Shown here: positions 1 through 12,700 of the stretch, piece after piece
Numbering within the stretch: position 1 is the stretch's first letter
How the letters are laid out: each line of letters opens with the position of its first letter
The notes under the pieces: generated by a model
Seen by the model: only the letters and a program-made list of their open reading frames with translations
Database searches by the model: none
What the model was told of the DNA's origin: nothing
Source: Malurus cyaneus samueli
Taxonomy: Eukaryota; Chordata; Aves; Passeriformes; Maluridae
Direction of reading: 5' to 3'
Assembly: GCA_009741485.1 (NCBI GenBank)
Contig: VKON01000105.1
Coordinates: 397,213 to 461,212 of the forward strand
DNA length: 64,000 nt
Made by a program: the position numbers and the translations under genes

Positions 1-1323
1 GTCTCTGTCTGGCCAAGCAGCCAGGGGTCAGACACACCTGTGTCCTGTCCCTTCTGCCCAAGGTGCTCACTGAGGGATGAGATGTTATGGCCATGTGGTC
101 AAAACTGCCATCATTGCCTTGTCAAGGGCTGCCTGAGGAGGGAAAAGCCTGGAGCAGCCCTGCCTGCCCTCCTCCAGCCGGCACAAGCTGCACAAAGCAA
201 GGAAGCCAAGCAAATCCATCTGAGCGAGCAACCACCCTGACTGGTTCAGCACAGCCCAGAAGCACTTGTGCTGGCACCAGTCACAAGGACAGACAAAGCT
301 GCTCCTTCAGTCCCTCCGGCAGCCAGGAGCTACCGTGGATTTACAGCGTGCACCTGGATCAGGCAGATCTCCAGAGAGACTGGCAAGAGCCTCCTCTCGC
401 CCAGGTCTCTCCCCAGTGCCTCTGTTTTATGTCCCAGGAGCTTAGGCAGTCTGCGCTGAGCCTTACCTGGGCTCACCCTGGGGCATGCAGGAGGTGCTGA
501 CACAGTCCCTTCCCTATGTCCAGGACTCTCAGGCCCTCATTCCATTGCTGCCTCACCAGCCCTACCTGCCAAAGCAGGTGCCCAAAGCCCTGCTGACAGC
601 CCAGCCAGGAGCAGAGCAGGAAGCTGCACTCATTCAGGGACAGCTGGCACAAAAGGCCTGCGGGCAGCAGTCTCGGCCTTAGGCACGTGGCATCCTGAAT
701 GCCCAGCCCGAATGCCTGGCAAGGCAGGAAGGACCACCAAGCCCCTGCTCTGGCCTCCGAGGGCAGCACAGCCCAGCAAGCTGGAGAAGCCACCATTGCC
801 TCAGACACACGAGGCGGAGAAGCTGCTGCTGCTGCTGCCAAACAGGTTGAGCAGCTTCACCCGCCCTGCCCTGCAGCAGGGTCGGGCTGTGCAGGAACGC
901 TCTTGGGGCACTGTTGGGCCGAGCCTTGCTCACCCCAGCCCAGGCTCAGCTCCTCGACCCAGGGCTGCTCTTGGCTCAGGGAGAACATGATCGTGGGGCT
1001 GCTGCTGCTCCCACCACACAACCTGCACAGGCACCACTCCCAGCAGGATGCACCATGCTGGGGCACACACAGCCCAGGTGGCGCAGAGGGAAGGGCCTGG
1101 AGCTACATCCAGCTGCCCACTGGAACTCCTGGCTGCAGGAGACCGGCTCAATTAGCACCCAGGTTTAACCACCAATTAAGCAGACAATTAGAAGCGGATG
1201 AAAGTTTTCTCCTGGGTGAGCCACGTGTGACTCAGCTCACAGTGCTGTGTCCACGGTCCTCCTTCCTCCAAGGAGGGTGAAGTTCAAGGACCCCAGAGCA
1301 CCCCAGAGCCTCCTGCCACGTAC
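1..1323 (-). other. CTNND1: CTNND1 intron (continues past window edge)
   Basis: This stretch follows the splice donor that ends the last visible CTNND1 coding exon. I looked on the minus strand for the next expected exon, which should begin the armadillo-repeat region, and found none. The armadillo domain must therefore lie beyond position 1. No repeat or other gene was recognised here. Confidence 0.75.
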
Positions 1324-3742
1324 CTGAGCCGCCGCCGAGCATCAGACGGGGTCCCCGCCCTCCTGGCCGTGCCGTAGTCAGACATGAGCCCGTAGTCCAC
1401 ATCTTCGAAGCCCACGCTGCGCTGGTCATCCTCCAGGCCGTACGGCTCAGGGTGGAAATGGTTGAGGTCCATGTTGCTACCCCCAACACGCACCTGGGGC
1501 TGGGGGCCATACATGTCCTGGCGGCTGGGAGCCCGGTAGGTGTCCATGGAGGGGCGGTAGCGCTCGTCGATGCGGGTGACGCGGGACAGGCTGCCGTAGC
1601 TGTGGTCACTGCCCGGGTACCCGTCCTCGTAGGGGCGGCCGTAGCCGTCGGGGTAGTGGTAGTTGCGAGGGAGGGTGGCCGTGCCCGCCTGGCCCAGGTA
1701 GCTGCCGGGACCCCCGTTGCCGTTCTTGCGGAAATTCCTGTCCATGGTCTGGACATAGTTGCTGGTGACGGGGGAGGTTTCCAAAGGCAGCCCGTCGGGC
1801 CCCACCGGCACCTGCTGCACCGTCCGCGTGGTCACAGTCTTCACCACTTTCTTCACCTAGACGAGGGACATGCGTGCGGGACGCGCACACATCAGGAAAC
1901 TCACCATGCCCCTGCATCCCCAGATTCCCCTTCCAGCCCAGCACTTTACTTCAGGCACATCTCACACCTTGTTTCAGCTCAGGGCAGAGCATCCAGCCAC
2001 CATGGACCCCAATCATGCCCTTTCCCTCCATGGTTTCCCCAGGCCCGTACCGTGGTCTCTGTACGCCGGGTTGTCCCATCATCTGATGTTTCCACAGACA
2101 CAACCGACATGGCCCCTTCCGGGTCCTCCTCCATGGTGTACGTCTCCTCCACGATCTGGCCCGGGTCCTGCATCCTGGGGATTGTGCTGTACAAGAGGTG
2201 GCTGTGGTCCTGAGGAGAGAAAGTGTTAGACAGTCAGGCCCTGTCAGCAACCTGGACCTTCCTAGAGTCAGCTGCATCAGAGATCTTTCCTCACAGGAAG
2301 CCCTGATACCTTTTGGAAGAAGGTACCTTTCAGCCAGGGTGGCCACATCAGAAGCCCAAGTCACCCTCTACCAGCTGGAATGGGGACACTGGAACACTGT
2401 CCTTCACCCTCCCCTAGCATGCAGGCTGCCCACAGCCGGAGGGCTGAGCTCCCCCTACCTGTGGCCCGTTGAGCTTCAGATCTGAATATTTCTGCCTTTC
2501 CAGGTCAGCATCGCCCAGGAAACGTCCGTTCTGAAACACAGCGGGGCAGCAGACCCATTACTACACTGATGTCCCACGTATCCTATTCATTCTCGCTTCC
2601 CTGCAGGGCCCTGAGCAGCCCATCTCCTGCACATGGCAGAGACACCCAACACACACCCAACAGAAGTCCCCTGCAGAGGAACAAACACCTCAGGGGTCTG
2701 TGCCATGTGCAGCAAACCTCCAGGCCAGCCTGGGGAAGAGTCACAGAAGACTCCCCAACATCCCAGTTCTCCCACGCACTCCTGACGGAATGGTCATGAC
2801 CTTCCCCTGCTGCCCAGCAGGGCCCTGGACACCTTCTACATCTCCCAACGCAAGAGCCACCGGTGACACTCCAGAGGCCCCCTGGGCCTGAGGGAACCAC
2901 ACGGTGGCCAATCACAGGGTGCTGCTGTTTGACACTTGGACTCTTCCTCTGTCCACCCTGCCCTGCCCCACAGGCCCCTCCTGGCACCACCACCTTCCAG
3001 AGTCGGAAAGGCACCTGGATCCTGCACACCACCACACACCAGCCCTCTGAGCACCCCTCTCCAAGACTGAGCCTGAGAAAGTGAGGAAACACCTCCAGCC
3101 AAGGCAAATGAAACCACATTTCCAGCCATACAGAGAAGATCTCTTGCAGCCCCGGTTTGGCCATGTGGGGACAGACAGACTCCAGGGATTTGCCCTTTGT
3201 CACACACAGAGGGAGACACATACACCCCAGCCATTTCAGCTGCCCTCCAAGCAGCCGAGCGGGGAGCAGAGATGCCCTGGAACAGAGCACAGCCAATCGC
3301 TGACCTTCCCAAAACCAGAGCAGAGCTGACCTGTCAACAAGACCTTCCAGACTGGCACCTCCTCTCCTGAAGACTCTGCCAAAGGAGGTCTGCACAGCCC
3401 CAGACCGACTCCAGTACACCAGTATCACAACAACAGCCGGGCCCTGCGCCAGCTCCCGTGTCCAAGGAGGGCCGAGGGGAGGCAGGAGTGACACGGCCGG
3501 GGGCTCCAGGAGCCTGTGCACGCCCCTCTGCCGAGGGGGTGTTTTACCTGGTGCCGCCGGGTGAGCGTGCCGTTGGCCAAGCCCGGGCCGGCATCCTGTG
3601 GGGAGACCCGGACTCGCTCCAGCTGGGCTGAGACATGGCGCCGTTCCTCCTCCAGGGCCCGGGTCAGCTTCTCGAACTGTGCCTCCTGCTCCTTGACAGA
3701 GGCAAGGATGCTGGCGGTCGACTCCACTTCTGAGTCGTCCAT
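1324..3742 (-). CDS. CTNND1: Catenin delta-1 (p120-catenin), N-terminal coding exons, partial
   Basis: p120-catenin binds the juxtamembrane tail of classical cadherins, stabilises them at adherens junctions and modulates Rho GTPases. Four coding exons are visible: 3742-3548, 2530-2459, 2209-2051 and 1856-1324, all with GT-AG borders and matching phases. The start was chosen at 3742 because translation opens with [20 protein letters not shown], the conserved full-length (isoform 1) N-terminus with its coiled coil. Later exons carry the [16 protein letters not shown] segment, the [12 protein letters not shown] stretch and the tyrosine-rich regulatory region ending at SDARRRLR. The armadillo repeats lie outside the window. 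Human Met55, the isoform 2 start, is replaced here by a TTG leucine, while the isoform 3 methionine (IPRM) is kept. Identity is very secure from near-complete family similarity. Confidence 0.97.
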
Positions 3743-6700
3743 GGGTGACGGGTGCCCAGGGTGGGCAGGGCGGGGGGCACGGGGAGGCACAAGCGGAGGC
3801 GGCTTGGTGTCAAGGTGAGGGTGGGAAAAGTGACCCAGAAGGGCAGAAGCCCCTCTCTCCACTGCACATGATTTTGGGGAGGAAAGGAGGAGAGAAAAGT
3901 GATCAGAAGAGACTGATTCCGTTAAGACAGACTTTCAGAACAGGAAAAAAAAAAAAATCTTATGGCATTAACACCCACTCCCACCCATCACCAGAGAGCT
4001 GGCAACAGGGTCCTAGAGCAGCACTCAGATGCAAATTGCCCCAGGATTAAAGCTTGGACAAGTGGCATTGTGGGGACAGAAGGTCCCCCAGCACAGCAAA
4101 CATCTGGGGCTGAGCCAGAAGAGCTCCTGTGGGCTGAGGGAAAACCTCATAGGCAAGGAGAAGCTGCAGGCAGACAGGGCAGGAGGGGAGGGCTTGTCCC
4201 TGGGGTGGGGCAAGGGACACTCCTCGAGAAGTGACCCACATCCCACAGGGGTCACTTATCTGCTCCCTCCTCCCTGGTGTGATAAGAGATAGGGAGACAG
4301 CTTGAATGCCTTGGCTCCACAGCTCCTTCCTACCCAGGAGAGGGGATGGAATATGATGGGATCCCCATAAAGGGGACAGACCCCATGACCCCCTGGGACT
4401 GCTGACAAAACTCACCACCCTCCAGGTATCCACCAGGGCTCACCCTCCAGGGATCCTCAGCCCACAGATCTAGGGATGGGTTTTGACCTGGACCCCTCCA
4501 ACACCCCCGCCCACAGGAGAACAGCAAGTGAGCCATAATCAACATTTTGGTAGAGAAAGGCAATATTCTTCCATACAGACCTGTCAGAGGAGGAAGCTCA
4601 GGTTTGATTGGCAAAGGCACGGAACAGCCAGGTCTAGACGCAGAAAGTCATGGGAGAAACAGCCCAGCCACCACAGTGAGGAAGCAGGAGGGAAGAGAGC
4701 TGCAGGGACAGCAGGAGCAGGTCAAAATCACGCACGAGAACTTCAAACAGGAGGGAGGGCAGGCACAGAACTGAGAAACAGGCACCTCTCTCCCACCCCC
4801 TCCCCTCTGAGGGAGGGCAGCATGGGGTGGCAAACATGATGCTGCTCCCACAGCAGCCCCCCAGCTCCATGGAGACTCCAGCATCCCTCACTGTTCCCAC
4901 TGATGGGAGAAACGGCAGAGGTGGAGAGGAGCCGCCAGGGCTCAGCCCTCCACCCCTCCCGCGCAGCCTGGCCGAGTCCCTGCAAGCCCGAGAGGTTTTC
5001 CCAAAGCCGTGCAGTCATGGCAGGCGTGTGGGGACTCGCTCGAGCCGGGCAGACGGCACAGAGGCTGCTTTCCCACGGTCTCCAGCACCGGCTCTGCCCA
5101 CCCCACTCCCCGGTGCCACCGCCCCAGAGCACCGATAAGGACGACCCGGGGCTGAGAGCTTGCACCGGCAGCATCCCAGTTCCCACCACCTCCTGCAGCC
5201 CCTCCAGACCCAGCCTGCAGCACACAGAACTCAGTAACTCAGTAAAGAATTCCCTGGTCTATCGAACCCTTCCCCACTCCTCCTGTGGCTCTGCTCCTCA
5301 AAGCCTCCCATGGGTACAGGCACTTGTCAGCCATGGTGGCACCACCACGACGCAGCCCAGCCACGCAGGATGGATGTTTGCCCAGTGCTTTGGAGGGCAC
5401 CCACAGCACATTCCACCAGCGGGTCACTGCCACTCTGCCATCTGCCTTCACCGATAAAAAAACCCAGTCACTCTACTCATGCCTGCACAGTGCCCAGCAG
5501 GAGAAGGAGCTGTGGCACACCCAACCCAGCCCCGCACCCCAGGCAGAACACAGCCCACCACCCTCCAGAGCTCAACCAAGCTTCTGGAGGCTCCCAGACA
5601 TGACTCCTGCCTCATGCACACAGCTTTCCACCCCTCCCACCTTGCAACAGGTACTCCCTGAGGCTTTTTCAACAGATCTACTCCCAAGCCTTGTATGGAA
5701 ATGCAGGAATGGCTCTGACCCTCGCTGCTCACCTGCCCTACGGATCTGCAGGATTCTCCAAAGGAGAGGCTTGGTGCCTCCTAGAACAGTGCTGACACAT
5801 CCCAACTCTCATCCCTGAGTAATACTCCCCATCTCTGGTGGGCTCCCACCCACTTTAAACAGGAACACAGGTTCTCAGCCTTTCCAGGGCTACCTGATGG
5901 AAGGGGAGCAGCTCCTTGCCACACCCCGGTCTTGGCCAGAAGGACACAGGGCAGTCCTACCACCCCAGACAGCCTACGCACCTGCAGCATCCAAAATCCC
6001 ACCCAGAAGTCCCACTGGTTTATGGGATTTGTTTCCAGAGCAGTATTTCAGCAAACTCGTTAAAAGAGGGGAGCAGTCCCCTGTGAAGAAGGGATTTACC
6101 ACAACATGGCCTTGTTCAAGCAGCTGTGCTCCCCAGCCAGCCCTCAACTGTCCCCATGCAAAAGAGGCAGATTTTTGGGGTGCAGGAGGGCAGAGGCAGT
6201 GCCCTGACTCCAAGGAGAGACTTGGTTGGCCTGGTCTCATGAACAGGATTATGCCTGTAGCAAATGTGGACCAGCAGGGTCTGGCTCTGTGGGAAGCATG
6301 GCCAGGAGAGACAGCAGCCCCAGAAGATCCCCTTGTCCCACCTGGCTGCCAGGTAGAGCCCGCAGAGCCAGCAGGGCCTCCCCAGCCCTAAATCCCCACC
6401 TCTGCACATTCCCTGGGAATAGGGCTGGGAAACGTGGACACTAACAATGAGACTTGCAGGACCGTTAGGGCCCCAGATAAGGGACCAGAGCAGCTGCGAG
6501 GCTGTTTCCTTCCCGTCCCTTCCACAGGGAGTAAACACAACAGCAGGGGAAGGAACAGGACAAGTCCTGTCCCCTTGCACCCACAAATCCACAGAGAATG
6601 CTCAGGAAGGGCCCTCGAGGGTCTCCCAGTAGGATCAGGTCATACAAAGCACAGAGACTCAGTGTCAGGGGCCGCACTGCCTACACAGCTGTCATTCCTG

Positions 6701-9700
6701 CCCCCAGCACGGGACACAGCTCTGTGATGGTCAAGAGGTGCCAGCAGAGCAGCGTCTCTCCCAGTTTTTCTCTGCCACCAGGACACACCAACTCCCTCCA
6801 CCCGCGTTCCAGCCACTGCCTTCATCGATCTGGGATTAAAGACATAATTATGGAGAAGCAGTGCCAGGTCCAAAGAAGTCAGCAAGAGCTGTCCCCATGG
6901 GCACAGCCAGCGCCATCCCAGCTGGAGTGCAGCCATTCCTGGCTGGCACACAAACCCCAAACTCTGCCTTACAGCCCCAGCTGTGAGAAATCTGCCCCAC
7001 ATTCAGGGACCGAGCACAGCAAAGCCCCTTAATGCATCCCAATACCAGTTTGGGGCATTCAGAGGCCATCTCTGGAGGGAGACAGGGAGGGCAGGAAGAG
7101 GAGAGCCTCAACCACGCATCCTGCTCCCTCCAGCCAGTGAGCTGCTGATGCAGTCAAAGCCAACTATGCAGGAACCCACAAGGGTGAAATTCCAGGGATC
7201 GCTTTGCGCCCAGTCCCCCACTTCCTCCCCCCTGAGCTTCTGAAGATCCAACTACAGAGCATTCTTCCAGAGCCAGACCCTGACTGGCTCTGAGGATGGC
7301 TCATGAAAGCCTTTTCATCATGAGAGAGGCACTTGCTGACACACCCGTTACTTAAAAACCCCAGCAAGCCAAAAATATTTCGGCTGGCTCAGTTCAGGGC
7401 AAACCAAAAAGCCTAAGGGCAAAGCACACCCTGAGCAACTTCACCCCAGGGGCAGAACCTTCTCTGTCCCCCAACAATCAGTATGAGGGGACCCCAGAGA
7501 ACAATGCAGCGACTCAGGAAACTTCCCATCCAAATTCCCCATGACTTATCTCCCAACTTCCTGGCACCAACCCTACGCCGTGCTGTGCCCGCAGGTCCCA
7601 AAGCCAGGGTGTGTCCACTGGAGAGATGTCACAAAGCCTCGGGGGCAGAGCCTGCTTGCTGGCCTGGAGGCAGCTGCCAGCCCACCTGTGCACACAGAGC
7701 TTCCCTGCCACGATCTTCGCAGCTGGATAAAGGCTTGGTCACAGCCGGACAGACACCCTAAACCCTGAGCCCTCCACAGCTCTTCTCCTGCAGCCAACTG
7801 TAACATGGCAGGTTCTTCCAAAACCTCTCATGCCGGCTTCTCCAGCAGAGCTGCCTTCCCACAGAACAAATCCTTTGCCCGGAAAAATAAATTTCCAGGG
7901 CCAAACCACAGGCATACCCACCTAGAGCTCACCTGCACCCTCCACTGCCACAGGATGGAGTCCAGGCCTCGAAGGCTCCCCACCAGGAGTGTTTTCCTGG
8001 AGTCTTCCACGGAAAGATTAACCCCAGGGCCCAGACCGAGCCAGCAGATGGGGAATTGTACTCCACAGGCCAGGGAAAATGGACAAGATCTGGCAGGTAA
8101 GACTCAGGCTGGAGGCTTGACAGGCAGCACCGTTGCAGCGCAGGTATCTCCAGCACAATCCTCTACGTGGATTCTTTCAACAACCTGCTCCAGCCCTGCT
8201 CCATGCCCCGAGTCCGTGGACAGCTGTCACCCAAAGGTCCTGGGATCCCTGGGGCTAAGGCTGCTGCCTCAGCACAGAACACTCAGGGCAAAGTACAACA
8301 GAAGCACCTACCAAGTCAGAATCACCTCTGCCACATCAGCCCTGCCCCAGCACCCTGCTAAGGGACCAGGTGCTCGGTCCCATCGTCCTGCTGCCACCAG
8401 GAAGGGGAACAGAACTGCATCAGCTCTGAGTGCCACGTCCCAGCTCTTCACAGTTTTACTGCAGGTTTGTGTCCCCCAGGCACCTGCCCAGTAAGGTTTG
8501 CCTCCATAGCCAGGCACTCCTGGCAGCCCCGCAGATGGTGGAGCATGGGCAAAGCCCTTCTCCAGCACCATCAGAGCCAACATGGACACAGCCCCTCATC
8601 CAGGATGGCTCCTGAGCCAGACAGACCTGCCAGGCTGACAAGGAGGGATGTGCTTTCCGAGGAATTCTGCAACACAGACCCCAACACCAACACGAGAAAT
8701 GGAAACACTGCTCCAGTAACTGGCCGAGCCCTCTCAGCTCAAGGGCCTGAGGAGAGCCAGCTGGCTGCCCGCTCTCCGAAAGCTCTCAGCACCAGATCCC
8801 ATCCTCAAGAGAGAGAGAGGAAGCAACAAATTCTCCTGGTTCCAGCTGCCTATCAGGATGCACTTAGGAAAAACAGAAACTCCATCAATAATTCAAGCTC
8901 AGCAATTGTCCAAGCGTTTGCAAGTGCACTTGTTCTGTACAGGCTCACGGCCCTGCAAATTCACCACAAGCTTCGGGTCAGTCTCAATTACCTAAAAAAT
9001 AAATAAGCCGGCATCTTTGGCATCTTTCCCTGTGCCAAGCACAGGGTCCTGGCCCACACATCAGCCCTTAAAACTCAGCCTGGCTGAAGCAGAAGGCCAT
9101 GGGAGGGGAGCCCACAGGCCCAGCCTCATCTGTTTCTGTGTCCAGCTCAGAGCGCCCACAGCCCATGGGGGAAGCAGGACAGGTGATGGCAGGCAGCAGA
9201 TCCCACATCCCTGTGTGGGTGACGGAGAGTCAGACCCTACATCAGGGGAGAGGCTTCCCCACCTCCTGCCCTGGGCTCCTGCTGCCTCGTTGCCCCCCCG
9301 GGAGGTCACAGAGCACAGAGGACTTCGGGCAGGCTGGCAGCTGGCCAGTACAGGGCTGCTCCGGCAGCAGGTCAGACACCGCCTTGAGTGCCTCCCTGCT
9401 CCGGCCCAGCCCCACCTTCCCCGGGAGTAGCCGTGCCCCAGGTGCCAGTCACGGCAGGAGCCCAGCGGGTGAACACCCAGCAGCGGCGCCGCGGGCAGGG
9501 ATGGGCAGGGAGCTGTTCCTCCTCCGCCCCTCACACCCAACTGGTTGGACTGGCAGCAGGATCGCCACCTGGCCTACCTCACCTGCCGCCCCCAGTGCCA
9601 GGGACAATGGCCACGTAGCCAGGATGGGTTGGGAAAGCCTCTCTTCGGAGAGGGGAGTCACCTAAAGATGCAAGCCGGGCGCAGATCGCACCTTATAAGG

Positions 9701-12700
9701 GAGCAGGCTGACAGCCAGGGAGCAGGATGACGAGGGAGCGATAAGGGCAGGGTGGGGCTGGAGGGGAGGGGAGGAAGCCGGAGGAAGCAGGAGTGTGGCT
9801 CGTTCTCAGCCAGGGCAGGAGGCCGAGAAGGAGATACCGATCAGGTCTGCAGGATGGGTCTGGACACAGCCGAGAGTTGTGAAACACAGTGGGCGATCCC
9901 CTGAGGAAAAGATCTGTCCCTGGCTGCTCTTGAGGTCACCGGGCCAGTGCCACCCCAACAGGATGAAGAGCGACCTACCGAGAATGGAGGCTCAGCCATG
10001 GAGTGCTGGGATTGTTCTCTGGAATGCCAGCAATCCTGCGGCTGGGCAGCTGTCCTCCCAGGCACACCAGGGGCCACTCGCCCCTCTCTGAGCACGGCCA
10101 GGACACAGCATGCCAGGAGCCCCTTCTGTCCAGGCAAGCCGGGAAGCTGCCCACCCTCTGCACCGGCTGGATGGACCACCATGGCAAGGGGATGGGAGAT
10201 GAGCTTCCCTCGGCATTTTCAGGGAGGAGAGGACTGCAGGAAGGCAGCCAAGCCGCTGGGCTCCAGGCAGAGACTCTGTCCACCACAGTCCCTGAGCGGG
10301 ACAGCCACAGGGCTGAAGCCTTCCTGCCAGCAACATCTCGCTGCCCACAGACACCTCAGCAGCCCTGCTCCCACAGGGCACTGCTGCGAGGGTCCCCACC
10401 CTGGGGACCGCAGCAAGCAGCGTCCCTGCCACCCCTGTGCACCAGTCCCACGGCTCACACCCCCCCCAGGCCCAGGAGATTCACATGTCGGGAGCCCTGC
10501 AGCAGCACAAAGGCGGCTCTCTCCTCGCTGTGGGAATTCGCAGCTGAGCGCTCGGCAGGGACAAAGGGATTTCACAGGCACATCCCCAGCCGGCGGCCGG
10601 CCTCCCTCCCCCCGGCGTCCCCGCTTCCTGTCACAGTAGCACCAGACCTCGGGGGCGCAGCAGCAAACAAACACCCAGGGCCGGATTCTGGGAATGGGGC
10701 CAGAGCATTCCCGGGGCAGGCCACGCTCCGGCAGCCAGCAGGCTCCTGCTTCACCATAGCGGCTCCTGGGCAGGGGGAGGCAGCAGCCCCCCGGCTCTGC
10801 CACCGCGGGCTGAGCAGGTGAGCCAGGGGGATTGCAGGGCAGCCCCTGGCTCCTCGCTCCACCCAAGGAACAGCGGTCACCTCGAAGGGGGACATGAGCT
10901 GTAGCCACGGCCACAAGGCTCAGTGGACGCTGGTGCTGGGCTGAAGGTCAACGCGGCCCCCCAGGCTTCAGCCACGCCAATGTCCCTGCCCTTCACCCGT
11001 CCCCCCACCCTGTGCCGAGCTCAACTTTCCCATTCAGCTGCCTCTCTCCCGCAGGGAAAACAAACACACCAGAGATAAGGGCCATGTTGGCAGAGTCCAG
11101 GGAGCAAAGTCCCCTCAGTGAGACCCGAGGCTGCCTGCCCAAGCCAAGGGCATGGCAGATGGGAGAAACTGCTCTGGCTTCCCATCCCAGGGGCACATGA
11201 GCTACTCCAGAGCACAAATGTGCTGCTAGCTGGCCCCAGGAAGAGAGGCCACAGTTCGGTTGCCAGCATTCCCAGCAGGATTAGGGGCAGCGTCCCTTCA
11301 TCAGGCCATGGGCATAAGCAACTGCAGCGAGCTGTACCAGCCCAGCACCCGGACACAGGGATTTGGGACCCTTCGCAGGCATAAAGCCCTTCCCACAGCC
11401 CTCTTCCCAAGGAAGCCACTTGAGATCATTTCCTGTCCCACACCTGCAGCCCCAGGAACTGGTCCTGGCTCCAGTTACCCTGCTCCAACCAGTGGACAAA
11501 GAAGCAAGGCCTGGAAGCAAGGGGAATCTCACTGGCATCAGCACAGGACCTGCACCACTGTGGGCAGCCAGCACTATCTGCCTTTACTGCAAGAGCAAGT
11601 CACCAAGAAACTGTGTCCAGCAGTGGGAGGAAGGGCAGGAGACAGGGCCCCCCAGCCTCCCCTGCAACCCATGCGGCATCTCCCACCCAGAAGGTACCCA
11701 GGCACCCCTGAAGAAGACAGGGCGCCCTTCCCTTTGCCAGAGGAGACACACTCCCCTCCCCACGCTGAGCAAACAGGTGAAGTAACATTTGGTGAGGGAG
11801 CGGCCAGGAGGGAATTGCCGAGATTAAGCCAAGCTGACCGGAGGGAGAGGCAGGAGGAGTGGGACCCCCTGCCCCCCCCTCCCAGACTCCCAGAGCAGGT
11901 AGGGCAGCCACGGGCTGAGTCAGAGCACAAACCAGCGGGGCTGGGCTGAACTCCCCGGCTCCTTGTTCAGCATGACCTCATCAGGTGCCCAGCTCTCTCA
12001 GGCTCTCTAATTGCACGCGTGCGTCTGCTGGAGATGGCTCCGAGGGCCCTGCCAAGAGCGGTAATGAATGGGTGAAGGAAAGCCACTGGAGAAGCATCAG
12101 GCAGGAGCCAGGGAGTGAATCATGGCTGGAGGTGGGGAAGGGGGTGCTGCAGCAGGGCGACAGCAAGACCCCAGAGCACTCTGAGGCCCCACAAGGTGCA
12201 CACACACAAGCCAGCAGGAGCCAGCACTCACATGGAGCAGCAAGGGACAAACAGGACAGCAAGCCAGGCCACACTCAGAGGGAAGGCAGGACTCCACCCT
12301 ACCAGCCTCTCTCCTAAACTGTGTGCACCCCCAACTCTGTCACTGAGAAGCAGCTTCCCAAGCTCCTGTGCAAGCTGAAGGGAAGGAAACCTGCGCTTCC
12401 TGGTCAGACGGGAGATGACATCGTGGCTTCCCTTTCCTGCAAGTTTCTAAACACAACGTCCTGCCAAGGGCCACTCCCCACCACCCCTGGTCCGTGTGAA
12501 GATGACCTGGAACCAAGCTGGGAATGCCAGGCATGGGCACCACCACCAGCCTAGCCTCAGCCAGTTGGTAAGCATGGCCCACCCGGGAGACAAGATGCCT
12601 GGCCAGATTGCTAGAAGCATCCTGCCTCCAGGGGACACATCCAAGTGTTCCTCACCCATAGTGGTGTCACATTCTTGTCCAGGGCTGGGAGCATCTTACG

